A stretch of DNA of 64,000 nt from Arthrobacter celericrescens (GTDB taxonomy: Bacteria > Actinomycetota > Actinomycetes > Actinomycetales > Micrococcaceae). How positions within the stretch are numbered: the first letter of the stretch is position 1; every line of letters starts with the position of its first letter. The stretch covers positions 1-64,000 of the forward strand of contig NZ_QYLP01000100.1 of the NCBI RefSeq assembly GCF_003614925.1. Reading direction: 5' to 3'. This document shows, in pieces, positions 37,901 to 41,052 of this stretch. The translations under genes and the position numbers were made by a program. The notes under the pieces are model-generated. The model was given only the letters and a program-made list of their open reading frames with translations. It made no database searches and was not told the origin of the DNA.

Positions 37901-40086
37901 CCGGCCTGGACATCCTGATCGGCAACACCGGCGGCGACCGGCTGATCGACTGGGTGGGCGAGTTCAACAGCTATCTCGTCCCGTTCGCGCCGTTCGGCAT
38001 CGCCACCGTCAGCCGCCAGGTGGAACCGCAGCTGCCCAGGTTCCTGTACGCCCTCTCCCGCAGCCAGGGCGCGGACCCCACCCGGGCCACGGATACCGGC
38101 AATGATCCCGCCCGGAACGGTGAACCCGACGGCGAGCTGGGCCTCATCACCCAGCACGACCACGGCCAGTGGCAGACGCAGACCGGCGGACCCACCGACC
38201 CGCAGGCGGGCAACATCCCGGGCGGCCGCCGCGACACCCTCCGCGGCGCCGACTTCAACGACGGCACACTGCAGGGCTTCGCTACCGACTCCGGTGCGTT
38301 CGCCGTCCAGAACGGCCTGCTCAAGGTGACGGCCGCCGGGCCCTCGCAGGACGCCGTCGCCGTCTGGTACTCGGACGCCTACAAGTCCGTGTACTACGAA
38401 ATCGCGGCCAAGATCTCCATGGACAAGGCGGTGGGCGGTTGGAAGGCCAACGCGTTCACCATCTTCGATTACTTCGGTCCGGAGGACTTCAAGTTCGCCG
38501 GCATCGACGATTCGATCAACAAGATGGTGATCGGCCACCGCAACGCCGCCGGGTGGTGGTACGACGCCCAGGCCTCGGTGCCCGGCTCGGTGAGCGCCGG
38601 CAGGTTCTACGAGCTCAACGTGGTGGTCAACGGGCTGGTGGTCACCGTGACGATCGACGGCAAGAACGCCTTCAGCCACCAGTTCCCGGTGCGGTACGTC
38701 GACGGGGACGCCGTGGCCCTGAACAAGGGCTTGGTGGGCTTCGGTTCGCAGCAAGCCCAGGGCTGGTTCGACAACATCGCCCTGACGGTCATCTCGCCGG
38801 AGATCTCGCTGGACCGCACGGAATACTTCGACGACGGCACGGCCGAGGCGTTCACCCCGGCAGCCGGCTCGTGGAGCATCGACACCGGCCGCTACCTCGC
38901 CAGTGCAAGTACCGGCGCCGCGTTCCCCGCCAACACGGCGCTCGCCTCGGCCCAGTTCGGCAGCACCGGCATCGACTCCCTGTCCTACGTAGAGGTCGAG
39001 GCCACGTTCCGTGCCGCCGGCGTCACCGGCATCGTCTTCGACTACTACGCCGCCAACGACTACAAGTTCGTTGTCCTCGACGTGCCCGGGCAGCGGGTGC
39101 TGATCGGGCACGTGAGCCCGCGCAGCGGCTGGGTGGTGGACCAGGCCGTCGCCCGGACCACCGCCGCCGGCAGCGAACAGACCCTCAACCTGGTGCTCAA
39201 GGCCACCGTGGCCACCGTGACGCTCAACGGCCAGGTGGTCACCAGCCGCTCCTTCAACTCCGCCGTCGCGGACGGCCGTACCGGCCTCCTCGGCAGGCCC
39301 GCGTCAGGCACGGAGCCGGCCTCGTTCAACAGGTTCCGCTTCCGCACCGACGATGACCAGTTCACCCCGCCCGCCGTCATCCAGCGGGAAGTGCGGATCG
39401 GCGATGCCACCGTGGTCGAGGGCAACAGTGGCGCCAAGACGGTGACGCTTACCCTGACGCTGAGCCGGGCCCAGGACACAACGCTGACACTCAGTTGGCG
39501 GACAGTGGCCGGGACTGCGGCGGCGGGCTCGGACTTCCTCGCCGCTTCCGGGTCCGTGACCTTCGCGGCCAACAGCACGACGGCGACCATCACCGTGACT
39601 GTCTACGGGGACGCTGTGTATGAATCCGCCGAGCAGTTCATGGTCCAGCTCCTCGCCGGGCCGGACTTCAACCTCGCCGACGGCTTCGGCCAGGTGACCA
39701 TCAGCAACGACGACGCCGCCCCGGCCGGCGGTGCCGCCGCCGCCACGATGTCGTCGCCGGACGCTTCGTCCTCGACCCAGCCCGCCTCCTCCGCCTCCAC
39801 CGATCCGGCGCCCGCGGCGGCCTCCTCCGATGCCCCGCTCACCGTGAACTACCTGCCCGACGGCGGCGTCAGCTTCGCCGTCCAGGGCGCCAACAACCGG
39901 GACTACTACACCGTGCGGATCGTGTCCGGGGACTACTCCACCACCCTCACCGTGGTGATCGGCGCGGACGGCACCGGCACTACGCAGGCCGTCTACCCGC
40001 CGTCGGGCAGCTGCACGGCCACGCTGGAAATCCCCAAGCAGATCAACCGCTCCCGGGTCCTGGCGACGGTCACCTTCACGGTCTGA
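10957..40086 (+). CDS. Giant secreted multidomain RTX/adhesin-like protein (about 9,709 residues)
   Basis: One uninterrupted frame of 29,130 bases. A Sec signal peptide covers residues 1-40 (ends AIPAVAA). Residues 151-161 read HEYGHIAGFAD, a metzincin-type HExxHxxGxxD, with a DLMTRT Met-turn-like stretch at 168-172. A Pro/Ala/Glu linker follows (about 187-307). Residues about 560-4450 are beta-repeats of the form VGVGASVAVNxV...T.A.I..GA, as in filamentous haemagglutinin- or LktA-like adhesins, interrupted by W/Y-rich and CBM-like modules. Later parts hold Calx-beta-like units (about 6760-7100), GSWLADGF repeats, RTX repeats (about 8015-9003), two lectin-like domains (about 9090-9465), a Calx-beta domain (about 9477-9590), a Ser/Ala linker and an 80-residue end domain. 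No LPxTG, membrane tail or type I secretion genes are seen. ATG 10966 has better-placed GAGG than ATG 10957. Probable role: surface or matrix adhesion. Confidence 0.9.
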   Translation: MHAMTWTVLGSALRRIVSAAVALCMVVAFNLPSAIPAVAAPAAGPSRAPGLQGFVLFEGEHQDAAYTAGAQSGATISAADLAAVQGSAAAQWPGWNVSGATVFLQDLPGDALAITSGNSIAVDPTAAGWGWSASTGAPAPGTMDLLTVLAHEYGHIAGFADVEGGADLMTRTLSPGERRFNSPERMYPAAVEPARAAEPAPAAEPATAVEPAAEPAPATEPPAEPAPAAETETETATGSEATVTEAAPAAEDGAPTGPTPAPASAAGASVTAESLSGPEAPSEQAPASDPVSEPVSEPAPEPAPTTWVLAMAGTSAALVFNADGTATFGGETRSLAGIDAISVTGTAGDDTFTVDRGTNNPAITVTFDGAAGFDTLVTAGITASSRSVAADPHSGTLWLDATVINYLNIEPIASGDASNAVYELTGGDDVATLTLNGGGLLELSGATFETVAFAAPSTSLTIKGGAGKDKITISGTIALVAAWLLIQMELIEVADDASITTTGDVTLEAADSVTGGPVLGCLVALATHCTDVAVTINGGNISANNLNLTATSSIVPDASHFAAYAINVDSKAAVNVTGNAHLAATGAVVMSASSTVGPVTLNKDYGDLAIISSDAGVSVGGSAVVTAGSNVTMTSTSTVDAGATPGSAGKDEGEADSSGTSTFDAAVAILTVTAKTITKVAGTAHLEVVGDLALAAINHASLTATGDASDANSGAGIAVANLNQTTMAFIASTSATPTTAATLDITADSEGANTSSTKAGVDGSTQNDKDPNSADRGNGQANTADGNIGIAGALSVNVLHSHTAAFISGSRVTTTGVQRIHAGSSNGATATADGSTTSGSGLGVGVAVGINVVTLLTEAYLAGGAILNAGGVVLEAFGPATGKNTFSADATSGAGGDATVGVAGSLALNIITATTLANVRGAGANLNGSDLTQTAKASHENKAKAKAKQNGGGSVGIGASVAINIINNVVAAGLAVNGILTAAKKLAMNATTTDATTTEASGGAAGGSAAVLTGVVGITISNVSTSASVRRGSALTTTGNITGKADQTATVDTKALGATTAGAGATLGAAISFALTSAEHVVDSSINRNTTSGGLISMEADGTSTTATTATASAAGAEGGQSAGGKDSSNKDSKQKSDAQLGFADSKSTSTNANGTSTPAAKNEDGTTVTVAAAIALNLVTSTTTALAAAAAGQPAIVVTAVGAVTFKALNNTDAKAVADGSASNGSSVTIGAGLAINKVILRTEASIGVGTAVTAGGLNLTAGMRPLGSDTVHAFEADAKAGASGSSGNLGIAGAFALNIVDQDTLATVHADPTPAPQAPAAPGVAIVGGGAVAMSANSNSTSNAKAKASQSGSGTVGIGAAFALNLINDTVYSGIDQVGDPTRGPPLTGAGNVTIAGTTAHTLTTTAESGSAGGTVSITPAIAITIANILSSASLGASATALTASGAVDAQATQTVKATTTAKGDTKVGSTAGIGVSLALAIIDNDVDSGSARSITAGGAVSFKATGTSDTKTTAEASAKGASPSEGSSGGGKDVNKKADDNLGQAKSTQSAETGKTSSTSSTPKAASNEDGGSSVSIAGAIAINVVQTTSRAWFANGITISSGGIVTLKSLANTDALAHAKGDSAADASVGIGAGVAVNKVDIVNRAVTGTATITGTGLVLTADLTGGDTNDVVRRWTGSEWKTVESGAELPGPSKDDLAYVKTNGGTGGNDGIYKFNGSDWTLDQDVTITSAAAFPGSPSSGDYFLLTTAHDGHPRNSVYKYDGSEWDFVTADTYGQKEELPKNDIEENDWFQLTAQDGANAPGFYKRNGSQQWVAQSVTLTDGDHFPASPATDQLFRLWEHEVSATARAGASKASSVGVAGALALNIVTNTTEAVLQAGASATLGGSAVVISALSNEYDYAKASGKAEVGSATGVGASVALQVLVPSTVRAEAENGAGLSGGSSVTVDAFGFRDMVTTAEGGTAGGTAVTPVVALLISKDDHVTARLGTGSELTTSGAVKVTATHLNRIFTEGNAEAAGKDTAVGIDISINVAVGWQTTAEIARNVTGASVDVVASSEIKSEAKAVASAKGSSESDPKSGDQNANSQVNGDNPNTKDQGTGTLPSSSGGTNGSNGATNANGKASSESGSGGGGTGVAGAIAVNWVVMVNIARITASRTVTATAGAVTVRALSHVDANARAMGSAIDLQNDTGVGAAIGLNVQDLTSIATVGAGAVISGSTGITVEAITPAGQRNDFIVWGIAAGGGKNSAGVAASAGVQILLITTTASVGKGAQLDSAAGGVTVRATEAMGLQLIALSGGFSTGSGTAVGGAVAVNYLEVTTWAFIDSGTAAGQVTSVDAAGTLTISAKTTLVPLESETPLQGKVTLPSVTSVAVGAGASNSGAAVSGSFIIDIMSFDTQASLGTGARVNQEGAVGGAGQSVSVTAEDSLEIVNVAGALSFSASSAAVGLTVIVDVINSNVRARIGAGSAVRAGGSVTVEAKGGEDWFELSVAGGVSGSSAAVTGAVLVFVFNQGGSSPAVVASIEAGAEVHALGTVKVLASRTASGPFSAGNLAIGGGSAGVGASAVVIVRSSVVEAYVGAGADIEAGGAGLTVSAIQSGDFKFLAVGGAGGNSAGVAGSVVVNVSSDTTKAHLDAGASSAGTHTMVLAKDTTTVLALAGVLTVGGSAGVGAGVDVEVITKDTQAWLAKDTSVTGSGNLTVDAQSAEKITSISVGGSFAGSAAVNVNAAVSVLSITTKAFIADGTSTSDAAVVAMDGSVRVNADESLTLNVIGGNIAVGGSAGVGAAVSVPVTTKETHAWIGNYARVSAKGAGAVTVATGSYSVTTKDMRFAPADVNTGSNTITLAGHAFQNGRQVQYDRGCDTGGCGITGLTHRGIYYIVNATANTFQVSATQGGAAVDLLSQGTTENQRFFATDEANVQEDNTLRFNPQTAVSGNQITTTPYSVNAANDDAVVYSSGGGAVIGGLVDGGTYFYKSLGGNTFQLLNKKSTDGGTPVALSLSGTTGKAHSITKSGTAPGGDASAMGPRVIQAGSTPDFGGVAVTANNSDNIGAFGVAVGIGGTAGVSLAGAVAVNTIRTSAHIGANARINCGVTCASNVAGANTGQSVQVSAANQYYQLGIAAAVGIGGSAGVAVPVDVRVVSIDTYAYIGTGSTVNARNNIAVTANAKDAVVSVAAGAGGGTVGVAGTVAVTVLKLNTFACTGTPTGTLAFECLGTGATLKADNNVLVSAKDDTRLLLLTLAAAGGYVGVGAAVGVAVLDKKVQAYLGAGGAVDALALGSGIGGVSNGAGLSGSGIAADFGRQSFSGVIVRADSVEDVFGLVAAVGGGFVGVAGGVSVALLTVLVKAFIGGNSTVNAQPGASPAQGVNVSATDRFKSLTIAGGIAGGFVGVSGGVDVGVANNSVQAILGAGATIHAAGNVQVYAVSAKDVSTFAVSVSGGFVGVAAAVSVWTVGTAATGGYHAAPGGDYRGNWNSGTSYRRGDVVTDTGDGKRYSAKEDGVLGGASPRNNPAKWLGESSAFGRGDWSAAEYYNKGDEVRDTVDGKYYTATADGVHSATRPGLDSGNWDEGGSLNSIQQGGTAAQGGSGGYKDNTLTGTTAGAATAWTSAQAWDEGALASYNGQTWSATEDIASGVALAPGTAGAKWRLVSGSETKTNQRLADQLGVASGRISAAAPASNIGNDALGTVPTGGTTATINAIVLAGGHVRAWAKDQLRILGVAGAGAVGAVGVGISVLVLNIKSNTDAGIGSTAQITAGSGGSGEVSVQAVMDEDSVGFGFSGAVGAVGIAGQVVVINDRGTQRAHIDGGAQILRAGGGVLVGSTADRHLENYSIGLAIGAVGAGVSVSVVNVSGDNTAETGTVAVGGTGTVASFTSSTVDNINAYGLGVSVAGGAGAIGGVVTLVSLAGTAKASASPSGTVGSGGVAATATGTRTVQATTLNVTVGGVAIGLTVVRADSARHLESIVGGSAATSGAVESTATASNTATVRSPGVSIGGVTIGITVSFAELSGHTLAKATGTVTGASSIDVVATAANKADTETVLVSGSLLGLSGAWASSRITSDAWIRSIVDGTASLGSTGTITVKAQTQGDGNYAKGIVDSTSGGLIDLKAMVAVARVSNEVRATLDGAVTAAGKLDVLADAHNSSEARVKTAAVALVSLAIGAADSKIDAGTRATGAGSIAAAGADLTIKATSVNTATAYSNVITGGLLGGVAVSAPVADISAPTGAQWDGQATAGRNMTVEADATNTANSTAKVLATGIVGVTGASAPADITTATVTYAIIGGAAKISGLTQKLLVYAHAVNRATAVAGGKGIGAVSIGVMYPNATDKAITKAELNGDVGTTHVDPAVGTVGDAGALTIEVKAIGDDATNASVDSLSIGLVAVSASSAEARTEPEVRAQLGGGKVTATQGVTVLAQSVTDADSYAYAASGGVIDIQAGFTAKSFASPKVSAIVTGGFVQAGGLLSITALHGAAQAPLSDGTVAGINCNGADTICFTLPHGIGTGTTVTYSAPASSVPGVAEGTVPNPNAIPGLGDGRTYGVIKVDNNTLRLGVEFNAAGVVNAQTGTLHFAGGHNFRTGDRVVYNCNGGGALGTLPVAGLACGNSYYVFAVDEFDIRLSTTPLGTTGSNVVTFNPSTAMPDGSTFQVADTTGLDGRAVVYHAPATIDFKSSLVDVNTDGSGQLQDNDNNGIDHDGSWNTIYAPSHGAIDNAEYVYTVTDGPAIGGLFNGQHVWIVLEDLDGLGSMFAAGNHMIRLADSACHAGIGQYDADPGAGVDLHPCTEVMQVIALVPNTSPAGLRANHSLRRVGYESIGLVEGNIYFIDVVNGTDFQLRNAAGTLMTGLDTSKLGTHRLVNEGIAAVSGGTGTQQLYIDLGAGALAGTPHVMIGVGGPGALLADPAGSTNGVASATSTGIGGGLFRFSDVFSEVTSKPSLTVDVQAGTLRGNAVLIDGTSYINVAVSSVGKGGGFLGFGASNAFADAVNTVRVLIGSTANIFAFTDLQVTAAGITTANGEAVNRTGGLISGADTDVDLELGYSVKTEVAGTLYANRSLLIDAAAGFNANARASSGSGGLGTNADANDDDGQGVQIGHDYTAEVATGLTGTAKLRGARVQVSAGVGTAFGIDFADGSIDGRALEARGVARSDADAYALGADSDAGAYVSVTDSVLTKLDTGSYIEGESVFIRSAHEHLNLQADANANCGCGGGDTDARAYVSFNGNSAVQGLDESVIRTAELHVAAVQYFDRLYYHAHRSGGLFDFGSADGNIHYQPQRDILWESTVYLLGEPNPVLIVDASGTIIAKTYNVTVRSTQFGPALGIGDTISGGTIWIDPIIYDELPAALFEANNAGGECDANCNGLIHGSLGIFYMQETWNSVLIRNSSDKNIFLKGTADPQSVSINTLNSHLTSTPEAVISVSVDNGPHAPPATQWFWHVHHIFPATGVVIESLRPTATTGFDLTIDGDIRNHIGSTRLTNQRGSILRGNDAGTETFYSNTITLDSESGSLGTVPNPLILVLLQIFHTGEPGVPAVLKPVGLDAEAGQDLYLDLTVLRRDSLTANPAAINPVIGPIKAGHDAVVILRDSAEGINGPGIGDVNVDIYTPDNKPAPYGSGSVLETVPTTCYFRPDGASCTGGADTPVVVGGAVVAVAFGSDLTPINANYTFSDLRAGHNIAVFHPSAATAMTIKAFTDVDATWSDDETGATHGVTDGSGKTDVLNNGTIWVIEQSGKGDLRVGHIHATGLCTGAAALCATPIPADVRLDSPRRILDAELDSGVLDTDDDGTLVDAYDLDVSGTHNGIDVTGRNITLTAGDNGLGEAGSVSGIGGIGLPDNFLEIQVDAVGGFPSVAKGLLNAHDLAADDDKTLGIYLDQVAGDLRIGVVETAGDGSLSTGNVSLRSRAGSIIDGAANGAGDATADVLGQTIDIDAHGGSIGTAAKDLDIDSLRGSPFACTNANCANNPNGTSDAGLAADADDVALEAGTGIYLTETDAYLRLVLAHAVTGNIRITVRETAELDEDLYLIRDGSANFAEDNTTVPGNDADHLRSIPAGTVFAETGSVELRVGDDVTLHQNSQILADLGIDIRGDFGNADTGGTLAVPDPEHGSSMILRGRIIADCTVTPGDSTGDPMGSCAPSTANPVANRQVHVWGGADVDLIQLGDPSGLDLAQTTNPVLNKEQQGDPGYIFLGSKTAIHGNAAPASNTADGEDRITVWYLQSMNVVTSPTGLANPALTGTGAGHTLTLDGQGESDHYAVYTNGSHGNIRNYVINVLDTGAPNAGVDELAIHGYNNTAAVYNGYLPGTTRNAATDDIFLLRALKCIDNESPFDLGTGVPSNCLSPTETADHPAFIALLAGSLAADGGIGSYRDRTAGNEPSALVQRINYDTALNGRITVFGQGGNDAFYVDDTSATITLDGGAGNDVFQIGQIFGTQRGAQNAPDGGALLPADTFPALVPTTRGWLSPGAHAPLLATGGTGNDQFTVYSNQAEVQLNGDDNNDIFIVRAFAVAAVCDTDADSIAGCGLSDVSFAPAGGTFPTTTAFGSCVINAGYTRYDRNGDGVCNNADAHTTFNHLPGSNADLDNTKWEDDVIPLDLNGVAVPVIGLGFSTSRPLDIRAGGGEDEVQYNVNAPVNVDGGTGFDKLVVLGTEFADDFAITDKGIFGAGLNVKYTTIEVVEVDGLEGDDQFFVQSTAYGVAYRVIGGLGSDMISVTGDVTADIVTRELEGLSGAVDHIVTSPTDPGYDGLTADGVPYNLATQDRGIVVIREGTGGTRVREGAAGTAAIKSYAYYTVELAVVPTSNVYVSVSAAFPPSQEADGSLTNPAPLPNGLGDTVWLCVGTTDAQCDELSEFQRHYVVNGAVVDEAGRALTLTFTPGTWNTPQRVYLWAVDDPRAEGDRTVVLQHSVISQDTRFHRAAVRQVNALVYDNDTPGVYVTEVEPGGTSVDGRTVVIEGSALTQRTDDLLLSLAKAPAAGHTIWVKVWMDADSQRLIQLDFSLVPAGRWLAFSDGHGGTYYSVSFDSTNWSTPLRIVVKARSNSDPGDPLTAVVNYELDTLLTAPAAAAAYPFPNLRSGLQRTDVLVYDDETPNVVSLPTGADTVVIKCGNSACTIPGGTDGYTIRLTRAPAGGAGGTVRIALIPDGLVDVVSVGGTAVTPAGYAVVGGDIPARAFQGALAIAGATVSRANGSDLGSFLDEGFAAGQRITISSCGATIFTVLSVSANGKSMVLSSAPACAGGAGISINRITRSGAWDGTATTEFVGGAWRLVRPVSGSWLADGFSEGQWVQICQAGTCIRAKIAVIRGDNAGHDEKLELRNFALSGDSLAAFGAGAFMVVRIAAVVDFTAANWFQEQFIELRADVAYEQPLQRQGVKIFPAGQHLVSRLRGPLAVEGGVTGADRSLQLGLKLPGEQDGPLFAIATQAPESKQIDILNIYNDSSQANGRGAMNSTSLRGFNMAKDLDFGAAYGGAEGQTFGEPQVFPGGISYGTVQFIDGQFVTNGAKSTIEVFNLMLGTGNDHLDIQGTLQPDDAVKLTGTVVLAPSVGEYGSTHRISRPAPFDWKAQGFLIGQPVTISGLAGTWKVLGFGDDDPTDTTDNTVMYLLQLTGPAAGASTAVRTLVAADVPVSVTGAVTTVPNAANDGGTVTRASGSWIADGFVAGQLVMIQGVTGAWRLTAVTDLVLTLGRGDPLPALNGSRTVFVPGPHGGLTTVHGGGNSFIRNAFDMQRSAPGLGAPAGTGLVLTRLDGLPWALTDYLPGSGYFALDPYGHGPQHIQLAGESFTRLILGFGNATCPFADPFPHCGEGSVMYLSGPVYGGPTAVVPTDVHAAKPVALTASGTMQLHTDYLVRTDGGSFLADGFKVGMQVRISGLAGPFTIKALTATTMTFWNAALRPTVHLNAAGVAVWDAPVFTVTGYDANRDGGLLIGGDTITVCRLVAPVIDGTAVPCDLDATAGPGSPLVVYGDTSQDGVWYSGHPYDVLGMEFGPKPFDPFVNIPDAGNEDDEWMLGLANPYDYAGNDIIDASGLFAHLAPAQLPTVGFTAYGGLGDDLIIGSQAGDHLAGGSGDDEIRGQRGVDHIYGDSGVNVNVFTRALDIAVVDRSPLPSVTGAGFLNNGTTIQPYPSPVRDDLLTAGRDLLFGEGTGTIGSGAGGSGPESAYDDIVFGDHGAVIQDVADPNEPDARLQKIQTTALASVLAVESRNLQRGADDIIFGNLGRDLLIGGAGHDMADGDDADDMVLGDNAHLLRTDFLSYHFQTLCGTLLYSRSDQPNACGGTVTEDNSGLLLVDGTPRAYRDPDGAPWWAEYDVTNLFHDFASDEGGKWAGSFGNDYLAGGAGHDVILGQLGNDVIQGDGGIEQAFARMVDDLTVTLHAGASRTPLGCTGTPGNVVCDFTGVLAVVASFEAATDGEDYIEGNAGNDVVFGGLGQDDIVGGSSDFFSLVTPELRPDGLPFPALAYLPGDDRGADLLFGGAGTQIAMNNQVSGVAGTPGLPGGILADNTLPANMHARDADTIVADNGRIIRIVGTNHTDVNPTGAVGAANYVTFNYDNYGNQRIVVRGVHLLDYTPGGPDFVPANFGQGAGSDCNGSPTQPTCSIVLDTATGTWKYTQIGGRDEVHGESGDDTAYAGADHDALYGDAQDDDLIGGWGNDWISGGTGTDGILGDDGRIFTSRNTGCSVASSAVCTQLGEPLYGVYRFRTVDPDTRTSEGDVLNEAIYTPGRVQTATINVAGQLAKAADLTPYNLGDNVNASQHHVANQPLFDANNSDDIIFGGWGNDFIHGGAGDDAISGSEALGTSYAQHFDANGNPVGLELIDFLHPYNPGDVLHFGADTNAWHSNNHNMGRLGEFLLYDEYDPRRAILFNADGSVWKGTVPPWARQFFLNNDAGSGNWVTACVAVDNQGNCTATITNQPSDGDDAIFGDLGNDWSVGGTGQDTLWAGWGNDLSNADELLTTNNGLNDAPDGVNSSYQDRVFGGAGLDILIGNTGGDRLIDWVGEFNSYLVPFAPFGIATVSRQVEPQLPRFLYALSRSQGADPTRATDTGNDPARNGEPDGELGLITQHDHGQWQTQTGGPTDPQAGNIPGGRRDTLRGADFNDGTLQGFATDSGAFAVQNGLLKVTAAGPSQDAVAVWYSDAYKSVYYEIAAKISMDKAVGGWKANAFTIFDYFGPEDFKFAGIDDSINKMVIGHRNAAGWWYDAQASVPGSVSAGRFYELNVVVNGLVVTVTIDGKNAFSHQFPVRYVDGDAVALNKGLVGFGSQQAQGWFDNIALTVISPEISLDRTEYFDDGTAEAFTPAAGSWSIDTGRYLASASTGAAFPANTALASAQFGSTGIDSLSYVEVEATFRAAGVTGIVFDYYAANDYKFVVLDVPGQRVLIGHVSPRSGWVVDQAVARTTAAGSEQTLNLVLKATVATVTLNGQVVTSRSFNSAVADGRTGLLGRPASGTEPASFNRFRFRTDDDQFTPPAVIQREVRIGDATVVEGNSGAKTVTLTLTLSRAQDTTLTLSWRTVAGTAAAGSDFLAASGSVTFAANSTTATITVTVYGDAVYESAEQFMVQLLAGPDFNLADGFGQVTISNDDAAPAGGAAAATMSSPDASSSTQPASSASTDPAPAAASSDAPLTVNYLPDGGVSFAVQGANNRDYYTVRIVSGDYSTTLTVVIGADGTGTTQAVYPPSGSCTATLEIPKQINRSRVLATVTFTV
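11515..11877 (+). repeat. Pro/Ala/Glu-rich tandem repeat linker in the giant gene
   Basis: Repeated GAACCCGC(A/G)CC-like units encode AAEPAPAAEPATAVEPAAEP and similar runs for about 120 residues between the metzincin-like segment and the first beta domain. It should be an extended, acidic, flexible stalk. Low-complexity DNA here may vary in length among strains. Confidence 0.8.
15985..16500 (+). repeat. Four-fold W/Y-rich module inserted in the giant protein
   Basis: The encoded segment contains four related motifs: RWTGSEWKTV, KFNGSDWTLD, KYDGSEWDFV and KRNGSQQWVA, each followed by a spaced ELPxP- or FPxSP-like stretch. The layout resembles modules of phage tail fibres and structural proteins. 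It interrupts the surrounding GA-rich beta-repeats, so it is an inserted domain, probably for ligand binding. Confidence 0.55.
21379..21935 (+). repeat. Three CBM5/12-like (chitin-binding type) modules in the giant protein
   Basis: Three successive segments share the pattern W-x3-x-Y-x2-G-D-x-V ... Y-x-A ... W: YRGNWNSGTSYRRGDVV, RGDWSAAEYYNKGDEV and TSAQAWDEGALASYNGQTW. This is the aromatic pattern of CBM5/12 carbohydrate-binding modules known from bacterial chitinases. They sit between two blocks of beta-repeat. Chitin or another glycan is a plausible ligand; not shown. Confidence 0.6.
32510..34625 (+). repeat. Five dispersed GSWLADGF-type repeats in the giant protein
   Basis: A repeat of about 35-45 residues with consensus R-x2-GSWLADGFxxGQxVxIxGxxG occurs near 32515, 32770, 33625, 33900 and 34510 (for example SGSWLADGFSEGQWVQI, SGSWIADGFVAGQLVMI, GGSFLADGFKVGMQVRI). 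Similar segments are known to me from phage virion and baseplate-type proteins. The copies are diverged, so the expansion is old. Confidence 0.6.
35005..37965 (+). repeat. RTX (haemolysin-type) calcium-binding repeat region of the giant protein
   Basis: Multiple GGxGxDxxxG nonapeptides are seen in at least seven clusters, for example GNDYLAGGAGHDVILGQLGN, EGNAGNDVVFGGLGQDD, GGWGNDWISGGTGTDG and GGWGNDFIHGGAGDD. Such repeats fold into calcium-filled beta-rolls outside the cell. RTX proteins of proteobacteria usually leave by type I secretion; here a Sec signal peptide is present instead. Confidence 0.88.
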
Positions 40087-40115
40087 GCCCGCCCGGAGCC
40101 CCGCCGCCCAAAGCG

Positions 40116-40136
40116 GGTACTGCGGGAGGCTCCCTC
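40116..40136 (+). promoter_or_regulatory. Candidate operator upstream of the XRE regulator
   Basis: GGTACTGCGGGAGGCTCCCT matches the sequence around the perfect palindrome upstream of the MFS gene (42378) at 17 of 21 positions when GGGTACTGCG...CTCCCT is aligned. It lies 30-50 bases before the regulator's ATG, in a promoter position. One half-site is conserved and the other is degenerate. Autoregulation is inferred. Confidence 0.5.
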
Positions 40137-40165
40137 GCCGGGGCCGCTGCGCCTACGGTTGTTCC

Positions 40166-41044
40166 ATGGATAACCGTGCAGAAGTCCGTGAGTTCCTCAC
40201 GAGCCGCCGCGCCAAGGTTTCGCCCGAACAGGTGGGCCTTCCCGCAGGCTCCAACCGCCGCGTGGCGGGGCTGCGCCGCATCGAGGTGGCGGCGCTGGCC
40301 GGAATGAGCGTTGAGTATTACACCAAGCTGGAACGCGGGGCGATCAGCGGGGCCTCGCCGGAGGTCCTGGACAGCCTGGCCCGCGCGCTCCTGCTCGACG
40401 ACGACGAACGGGCCTACCTTTTCGACCTCGCCCAGGCGGCCAGCCCGGTGGGCCGGCGTCCCCGGAAGCGGAACCCCGCGGACTGGCGCCCGCACGCCAG
40501 CCTCCAGTGGATCCTCGATTCCGTCACCGAGGGCCCGGCGTTCGTCCGCAACGGCCGGATGGACCTGCTGGCCGGCAACCTCCTGGGCCGGGCCTTCTAC
40601 AAGGACATGTACGACGCGGAGGGCCACACTCCCAACTTTGCCCGGTTCATCTTCCTCGACCCGCGAGGCTTCGACTTCCACCCGGACTGGGAACGCGCTG
40701 CGGACACCACCGTGCAGATCCTGCGCATGGAAGGAGCACGCAACCCCCACGACAAGGAACATCACGAGCTGATCGGCGAGCTGGCCACCCGCAGCGGGGA
40801 GTTCCGCCGTCGTTGGGCCGCCCATAGTGTCTGGCGCCCCGGTGCCGGCTTCAAGGTCTTCCGGCACCCGGTGGTTGGCGAAATGACACTGGCTTTCGAA
40901 GGCATGGAAATGGCGTCCGATCCCGGGCTGACCCTGACGATCTATGCGGCGGAGCCGGGAACACCGTCCGCCGAACGCATGCAGTTGCTCGCGTCCTGGG
41001 CGGCCAGCGAATACGGCGGCCGACCGGCGGACCAGTCCTCGTAG
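40166..41044 (+). CDS. XRE-family regulator with MmyB-like ligand-binding domain
   Basis: A 292-residue regulator. Residues 1-85 contain an XRE-type HTH (RRIEVAALAGMSVEYYTKLE) with the RxG-L-RR-EVA-LAG-S--YY-KLERG pattern typical of the MmyB group. Residues about 105-265 form the associated PAS-like ligand-binding domain (MLTR_LBD), with GRMDLLAGNLLGRAFYKDM and FIFLDPRGFDFHPDWERAAD. Such proteins sense small hydrophobic ligands and control nearby oxidoreductase or efflux genes. It converges on the MFS gene with 8 bases between stops. Matching operator-like sequences upstream of both genes suggest it controls the exporter and itself. The ATG lies 7-8 bases after a TACGGT -10-like element, so the mRNA may be leaderless. 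Confidence 0.9.
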   Translation: MDNRAEVREFLTSRRAKVSPEQVGLPAGSNRRVAGLRRIEVAALAGMSVEYYTKLERGAISGASPEVLDSLARALLLDDDERAYLFDLAQAASPVGRRPRKRNPADWRPHASLQWILDSVTEGPAFVRNGRMDLLAGNLLGRAFYKDMYDAEGHTPNFARFIFLDPRGFDFHPDWERAADTTVQILRMEGARNPHDKEHHELIGELATRSGEFRRRWAAHSVWRPGAGFKVFRHPVVGEMTLAFEGMEMASDPGLTLTIYAAEPGTPSAERMQLLASWAASEYGGRPADQSS

Positions 41045-41052
41045 GCGGCGGC

